DNA of 8,965 bases from assembly GCA_018830365.1 (NCBI GenBank), contig JAHJSK010000061.1, positions 1 to 8,965 on the forward strand. Reading direction: 5' to 3'. Positions within the stretch are counted from its first letter, which is position 1; each line of letters begins with the position of its first letter. Source of the DNA: Patescibacteria group bacterium (GTDB lineage: Bacteria; Patescibacteriota; Minisyncoccia; Minisyncoccales; CG1-02-41-26). Below are positions 4,856-8,965 of this stretch, piece after piece. The notes under the pieces are model-generated. The model searched no databases and was not told where the DNA came from. It saw nothing but the letters and a program-made list of their open reading frames with translations. A program made the position numbers and the translations under genes.

Positions 4856-7147
4856 ATGGCAACTAAAGACACAACTGGAAAAAAGTTTATGCGCGAAACC
4901 GATGCGCGGATTTTGATTGATCGCCAACTCCGCGAAGCTGGCTGGGATATTGAAGACAAAAATCAGGTATCAACCGAAGAAACATCGCAAATCGGTCGCG
5001 CCGACTACATTCTCAAAGATTCAAGGGCCCGAGCAGTAGCCGTTATTGAGGCAAAGCGGTTTTCTGTTGATCCTGTTTCTGCTAAACAACAAGCGCTTGC
5101 ATATGCAGAGTTAATCAATGCCGGTTTTATTTTTTTATCAAACGGCGAAGAAATTTATTTCTGGGATTACAAATATCGGCCGGAGCAAAAGGTGACGACT
5201 TTTTATTCCCAACGCGATCTTGAAAAAATTCAAACCCTGCGACTTGAGCGAAAACCGCTATCAATAATTCCGATTCCTGAAAAATATTTTAAGGGCGGCG
5301 AATGGCGCATGCCGCGGCCCTATCAAAAAGAAGCGATGCACATAATGGATAAAGCGCTTGCGGGCGGCAAGCGGAAAATGCTTTTGGTGATGGCGACCGG
5401 CACCGGCAAAACTGATACCATCGCGCTTTATCTCAAACGACTTTTTGATGCCGGTATTGTAAGTCGAGCTTTATTTCTCGTGGATCGCATTCCGCTTGGC
5501 GTGCAAACCAAAGAAGTTTTTGACGAAATCTTAAATGATTATTCATCGGCTCTGCTTTATGGTGGTAGGCCAAAAGACGAATCTGAAATAGTAATCTCCA
5601 CGCTTCAAACTCTTTATTCTCAACTTTCTTCGCTCACCAGCGGTTATTTTGATATCGTCATTTCTGATGAAGCGCATCGAGCTATTTTTGGCATCTATAA
5701 TGCGGTGCTCTCGCATTTTGACGCTATCCGTATTGGTTTAACCGCAACCCCCAGCGGCTATGTGGACCGCAACACCTATAAACTTTTTGACTGTTGGGAT
5801 GAGACAGAACAAAAAGGCAAACCAACTTTCGTTTACAGCATTCGAAACGGCGTTAAAGAGGGGTATCTTGCCGGTTATGACATTGTGCAGATTGATACCA
5901 AAATATCGCTTGAGGGAGTAAGTTTTGAAGGCGAGGATTATAACCCGGAAGATTTGGAAAGAAAAATAAACATCTCGGCTCGCAACGAACAAGTCGCGCA
6001 AGCATATTTTTCCGAAGAAGAAAAACGTGACCCTAAGAAATCGAGAAAGGCAATCGTGTACGCGGTAACCAAACGCCACGCCGCTCAACTCGCTTATTAT
6101 TTCAATCAAGCCAAGCCGGAATATAATGGCCGTTTTGCGGAAATTATTACTTCAGACACAGAAGATCCGCGTGGCGCCATTCGCCGTTTTAAACTGGAAG
6201 AATTGCCAATGATTGCGGTTTCGGTTGGCATGATGGACACTGGCATTGACGCGCCAATGGTTGAGAACTTAATCATGGTTCGGCCGACCCAATCACCAAT
6301 TTTATATCAACAAATGCGCGGTCGCGGCAGTCGTCTTAGTCAGAAAATCAATAAAAAGTCATTCAGGATTTATGACTTTGCCGGTGTTACAAAATATTTC
6401 AATGATGAGAGCTATAACCCGTATTCGGAAATCGCTCGCGCAAAAGCCGGCATCCCGTGGGGCACGGAAACAAAGGATTTTGAAGCAGAAAACTTAGAAG
6501 TGCCAGCTGGTTTTATTCAGGTTGCTGAAACTGCGCCAGAAAATATTGATGTAGTTATAAAACGCGCCTATATTGAGATCGGCGCCGAAGGAGAAAAAAT
6601 TGACTCGGATGATTATCAAGTGGCGTGGGAGAAGCAAATTCAGGAACTTGCCAAAGCTGAATCATTGCTCCAAAAAGTAAAAGAAGGACAAGAGCTTTCC
6701 AGTGATGAATCAGAAGTTCTTGCGGAAAAGTTAAATTCACCCATTTATTATTTTAACGAAGCAAACTTAAGAGAGGCGTACCAATATCCGCCTGGCACGC
6801 TGAACGAATTCATCAAAACCGCGCTTGGAATTCAAAATTTGCCCACCGAAACACAGCTTTACGAAGAGAGAATCAACGAGCTTTTTGAGGCGTGGCTAGT
6901 AGATAAAAATTTCACGGTTGAGCAGTCAAAAATTCTCCGCCTTATCAAAGCCCAATATATCGCTCGCCGACAGGCGATAGACGCTACGATATTTGAGGAA
7001 CCGATTTTCCGCCAACTGGGTGGACTTAACCGCATTCTACAAATGTTCGGCGAAGACACACTGAAATTAACCCTTAAAGAATTAAACCAATCGGTCTTTA
7101 TAAATTCTTCAAGCGAAAATTCCGCCGAAGCGGGACCGCACAATTAG
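4856..7147 (+). CDS. hsdR: Type I restriction enzyme R subunit (EcoEI-like)
   Basis: A 763-residue HsdR, the subunit that uses ATP to pull DNA and then cuts it when bound to the M and S subunits. The N-terminal nuclease domain has D50 (GRADYIL), E65-x-K67 (VIEAKR) and Q79-x3-Y83, the PD-(D/E)XK set of this family. Helicase motifs follow in order: Q-motif RPYQ (154-157), Walker A MATGTGKT (179-186), LVDR (208-211), ISTLQT (247-252), DEAH (271-274), TATP (296-299), DTGIDAP (461-467) and QMRGRGSR (486-493). The C-terminal third matches the EcoEI R-type coupling domain. All key residues are present and length is near that of EcoEI-type subunits, so the gene looks intact. The ATG follows the mini-ORF stop by two bases. 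Its methyltransferase partner downstream is broken, so restriction is probably off. Confidence 0.95.
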   Translation: MATKDTTGKKFMRETDARILIDRQLREAGWDIEDKNQVSTEETSQIGRADYILKDSRARAVAVIEAKRFSVDPVSAKQQALAYAELINAGFIFLSNGEEIYFWDYKYRPEQKVTTFYSQRDLEKIQTLRLERKPLSIIPIPEKYFKGGEWRMPRPYQKEAMHIMDKALAGGKRKMLLVMATGTGKTDTIALYLKRLFDAGIVSRALFLVDRIPLGVQTKEVFDEILNDYSSALLYGGRPKDESEIVISTLQTLYSQLSSLTSGYFDIVISDEAHRAIFGIYNAVLSHFDAIRIGLTATPSGYVDRNTYKLFDCWDETEQKGKPTFVYSIRNGVKEGYLAGYDIVQIDTKISLEGVSFEGEDYNPEDLERKINISARNEQVAQAYFSEEEKRDPKKSRKAIVYAVTKRHAAQLAYYFNQAKPEYNGRFAEIITSDTEDPRGAIRRFKLEELPMIAVSVGMMDTGIDAPMVENLIMVRPTQSPILYQQMRGRGSRLSQKINKKSFRIYDFAGVTKYFNDESYNPYSEIARAKAGIPWGTETKDFEAENLEVPAGFIQVAETAPENIDVVIKRAYIEIGAEGEKIDSDDYQVAWEKQIQELAKAESLLQKVKEGQELSSDESEVLAEKLNSPIYYFNEANLREAYQYPPGTLNEFIKTALGIQNLPTETQLYEERINELFEAWLVDKNFTVEQSKILRLIKAQYIARRQAIDATIFEEPIFRQLGGLNRILQMFGEDTLKLTLKELNQSVFINSSSENSAEAGPHN

Positions 7148-7209
7148 TGGGATTGCTTCCATAAAGATAATATAGCATATCAAAAATTAAAGAAAATCAA
7201 TTACTAAAT

Positions 7210-7695
7210 ATGGGTAAATTCAATTTCAAAGACGAACAAGATTTTGAGAAGGTGAGCAAAACGGCACAGGAGCTTTACGCTTTTATTGGCGAAATTCATT
7301 GCCCGTATTTTAATGAAAAGATTGCGTTCAACTCGGCCGGATTTAAGCACTTGAAATTCAAATCAGATCAAGTTGCTCGTCCGCGTTCCGAACAATACGC
7401 GCGCTTGAAACTGCTTACTCTTGCTCCGCAAGTGCTTTCTCTCTCCCGAACAGCGCAGGGAATTTCACACACAAAGCATTTTGAGCGAATTCGCATACAT
7501 AGCCGCACCGACACGATTCTCAAGCCAGTATCCTATTATGAATTTATAGCGGTATTGGATAATGTACGAGTAAAAGTTGTCGTCAAACAGATTGATGGCG
7601 GCCAAAAGTTCTTTTGGAGCATTATTCCATTCTGGAAAATTGATACAGTGAACAGTCGGCGGGTTTTACACAGTGGCGATTTGGAGTATGACTAA
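7210..7695 (+). CDS. Unrecognised 161-aa protein between hsdR and hsdM
   Basis: I cannot name this protein with confidence. It starts MGKFNFKDEQDFEKVSKTAQEL, continues with CPYF and a GFKHLKFK segment (44-51), then a basic helical middle rich in Arg and Lys. The C-terminal half looks like strands (YYEFIAVL, VRVKVVVKQ) ending FFWSIIPFWKI (134-144). A small alpha/beta basic protein with a conserved His (H47), Arg residues and a strand-rich end is reminiscent of RelE/barnase-type small RNases, but this is only a guess. It has no signal peptide or membrane segment. It lies 62 bases after hsdR and 155 before hsdM in the same direction, so it is an accessory gene of the restriction locus. There is no Shine-Dalgarno. 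Confidence 0.7.
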   Translation: MGKFNFKDEQDFEKVSKTAQELYAFIGEIHCPYFNEKIAFNSAGFKHLKFKSDQVARPRSEQYARLKLLTLAPQVLSLSRTAQGISHTKHFERIRIHSRTDTILKPVSYYEFIAVLDNVRVKVVVKQIDGGQKFFWSIIPFWKIDTVNSRRVLHSGDLEYD

Positions 7696-7701
7696 ACTAA
7701 A

Positions 7702-7726
7702 AAATACCGCAAAAGCGGCATTCTTT
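7702..7726 (+). terminator. Weak terminator-like hairpin after the accessory gene
   Basis: AATACCGC and GCGGCATT (7703-7710/7715-7722) form an 8-bp stem with one mismatch around an AAAA loop, followed by CTTT. It lies just after the stop of the 161-aa gene. The T-tract is short, so termination would be partial. Confidence 0.4.
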
Positions 7727-7730
7727 AGTA

Positions 7731-7780
7731 GTACTTGGCTACAGCTTGGATAGCCGTGACAGGGCGGACCCTCCAAGTAC
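7731..7780 (+). ncRNA. Possible multi-branched RNA element upstream of hsdM
   Basis: Outer arms GTACTTGG (7731-7738) and CCAAGTAC (7773-7780) pair perfectly over 8 bp. Inside, AGGG-CGGA-CCCT (7761-7772) forms a hairpin directly stacked on the outer stem. GGCTA/TAGCC (7737-7741/7751-7755) can form a third arm, competing for two bases of the outer stem. The 50-base unit is much richer in G+C than its flanks and lies 70 bases before the hsdM ATG. I know no riboswitch or ribozyme class that it matches. It could be a leader element, a small RNA, or a mobile palindrome. Confidence 0.4.
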
Positions 7781-7850
7781 CAAATTCAACATAACACATA
7801 GACAGATTAAAAGTCAATGTTGTTACTGTGGATAACTAAAATACCAAAAT

Positions 7851-8885
7851 ATGACCCAAAACATCCAACAATTACGAGAAGAATTTAAGCAAAAGATGGA
7901 CATTTTGAATAACTATCTTTTTGCTCAAGGGTTAAGCGACCCAATGACGCGCATTCAGCAGTTGAGTTTTTTGTTTTTTCTTAAAATGTTGGAGGAGCAG
8001 GACATTGCAATGGAAAGAGAGGAGAAACTGACTGGCCGCAAGCATAAATCAATCTTTGCGGGACAAAAAGATAAATTTCGCTGGTCGCGCTGGCGTGAAA
8101 AGGCCGGAGGAAATTTGTATAAATTTATTCGTGATGAAGTATTTCAATTTGTTACAGAGCTTCACAATGGTCACGATAATATCCGCCAAGTATTTGAAGG
8201 CGCAAAACTGCTTATCCCAGATGAGGCAACGCTTAAAAGAACCGTTGAAATTATTGATGGAATCAATTTTTCAAGTTTAGACACCGATGTTAAGGGTGAT
8301 CTCTATGAGTATCTTCTTCAGCAAATAAATTCTGCTGGAAAACTGGGCGCGTTTCTCACGCCACGCCATATTATTCGCGCAATTATAGAAATGGTAAATC
8401 CTAAAATTGGAGAAACCATACTTGATCCAGCGTGCGGTACGAGCGGGTTTTTGATTGGCGCTTATGAGTACATTCGTTTGAAGAATAGTGATTCTAAAAA
8501 TTTAGAAGAGAGAAATAGTCGGATGTTCGGTTATGGGGAAAAATTGAATAAAGAACAGTGGAAATTTCTTACAGAAAAAACATTCAATGGCTACGATGTT
8601 GCGCCAGAGATGGTGCGGCTCGCACTGATGAATCTTTTGCTTCATGGTCTTGAAGGAGCTCATATTTTGCGCAAAGACACGATTGCGGGCAGTGAAGACG
8701 AAAGCGATCTCCAAAAGTTTGATGTTGTTTTAACGAATCCACCATTTGCTGGCCTTGTTGATTCTGGACGCATTAAAGCCACTTTGCCTGTTAGATCCAA
8801 AAAAACACAAATTCTTTTTCTTGGATATAGTGGTCTTATTCCTAATTCATCTATTTTCCGTTATACTATTTACGCCATGACATAG
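7851..8885 (+). pseudogene. hsdM: Type I methyltransferase M subunit, truncated by insertion
   Basis: The N-terminal two thirds of HsdM, the N6-adenine methyltransferase subunit. The HsdM N-terminal helical domain covers about 7-140 (DPMTRIQQLSFLFFLKMLEE). The Rossmann domain follows, with FLTPRHIIRAI (168-178), SAM-binding motif I DPACGTSGF (192-200) and catalytic NPPF (296-299). Homology runs through LPVRSKKTQILFL (312-324), where the family continues into its last strands and C-terminal helices. From codon 325 (8823) the sequence is foreign, and the frame ends 20 codons later. No other frame restores homology, so this is an insertion or rearrangement, not a frameshift. Intact relatives are roughly 480-530 residues. 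The product lacks the C-terminal region that contacts HsdS and is presumably non-functional. Confidence 0.88.
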
Positions 8886-8940
8886 AATAATAAATTTTAA
8901 ATTTTATTGATTTTATTAATTTAATTTTAACTTTATTCAT
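8823..8940. mobile_element. Left end of a probable inserted element within hsdM
   Basis: Sequence from about 8823 (starting GGATATAGTGGTCTTATTCC) has no relation to hsdM. It becomes almost pure A+T (8886-8938) before a new ATG at 8941. An abrupt break in a conserved gene followed by a short non-coding leader and a new start codon is what an insertion sequence end looks like. The right end, inverted repeat partner and target duplication are outside the window, so the family cannot be assigned. Confidence 0.5.
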
Positions 8941-8965
8941 ATGTCTACAAAAATTAACCTTACTA
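8941..8965 (+). CDS. Start of a gene running off the window
   Basis: ATG at 8941 opens a frame reading MSTKINLT before the window ends. From its position inside the interrupted hsdM it would most simply be a transposase, but eight residues cannot show this. No Shine-Dalgarno is visible. Confidence 0.3.

Noticed and set aside
5738..6109. Minus-strand frame of 123 codons inside hsdR
   Set aside because: Antisense shadow of conserved hsdR helicase sequence. No domain or start signal is seen.
7788..7821. CAACAT/ATGTTG inverted repeat as an operator of hsdM
   Set aside because: Six bp with a 22-base gap in AT-rich DNA. No promoter of good quality could be placed around it.
8823..8885. Frameshift as the cause of hsdM truncation
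   Set aside because: None of the three forward frames after 8822 resumes HsdM sequence, so a simple indel does not explain the break.

Overview
The window is bacterial and uncultivated-looking. It is AT-rich on the left, its genes are closely packed, and only one gene (the response regulator) has a textbook Shine-Dalgarno sequence. The single tRNA has no encoded CCA. A small-genome candidate lineage such as Patescibacteria/CPR would fit, but nothing here fixes the taxonomy.

Layout. (1) 1-520 is mobile-element debris: a nested palindrome at the left edge, a tandem 22-bp repeat, a decapitated IS30-family transposase tail, and further copies of an ATTTAACAGGGT motif. (2) 532-1074 is a complete minus-strand transcription unit (promoter, 5' hairpin, strong ribosome binding site, CDS, intrinsic terminator) for a single-domain receiver protein with an Arg where the phosphoacceptor Asp should be. 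(3) 1442-1906 is a stand-alone IscU/NifU-type Fe-S scaffold, followed by two long palindromes that share the same core. (4) 2275-3396 is an AAA+ ATPase of the AAA_14/DUF4143 type. (5) 3554-3626 is tRNA-Glu(CTC), followed directly by the C-terminal stump of an XRE-type repressor.

(6) From about 3628 to 8822 the base and codon use is visibly richer in G+C than on the left. This is a defence-type island: XRE stump, radC, an unrecognised ORF without a normal start codon, a 30-aa mini-ORF, hsdR, an unrecognised 161-aa protein, a structured intergenic region, and hsdM. (7) hsdM is cut after its catalytic NPPF motif at about 8822. Foreign AT-rich sequence follows, with a new ATG at 8941 running off the edge.

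How it fits together. hsdR (nuclease plus translocase) and hsdM (adenine methyltransferase) belong to a type I restriction-modification system. The specificity gene hsdS is not in the window. Because hsdM is interrupted, the system is probably inactive unless a second copy exists. The tRNA-Glu / XRE-stump junction and the composition change mark a plausible left boundary of the island. The most unusual items are the phosphoacceptor-less receiver, the paired palindromes, the accessory ORFs built into the R-M operon, and the folded RNA-like element before hsdM.
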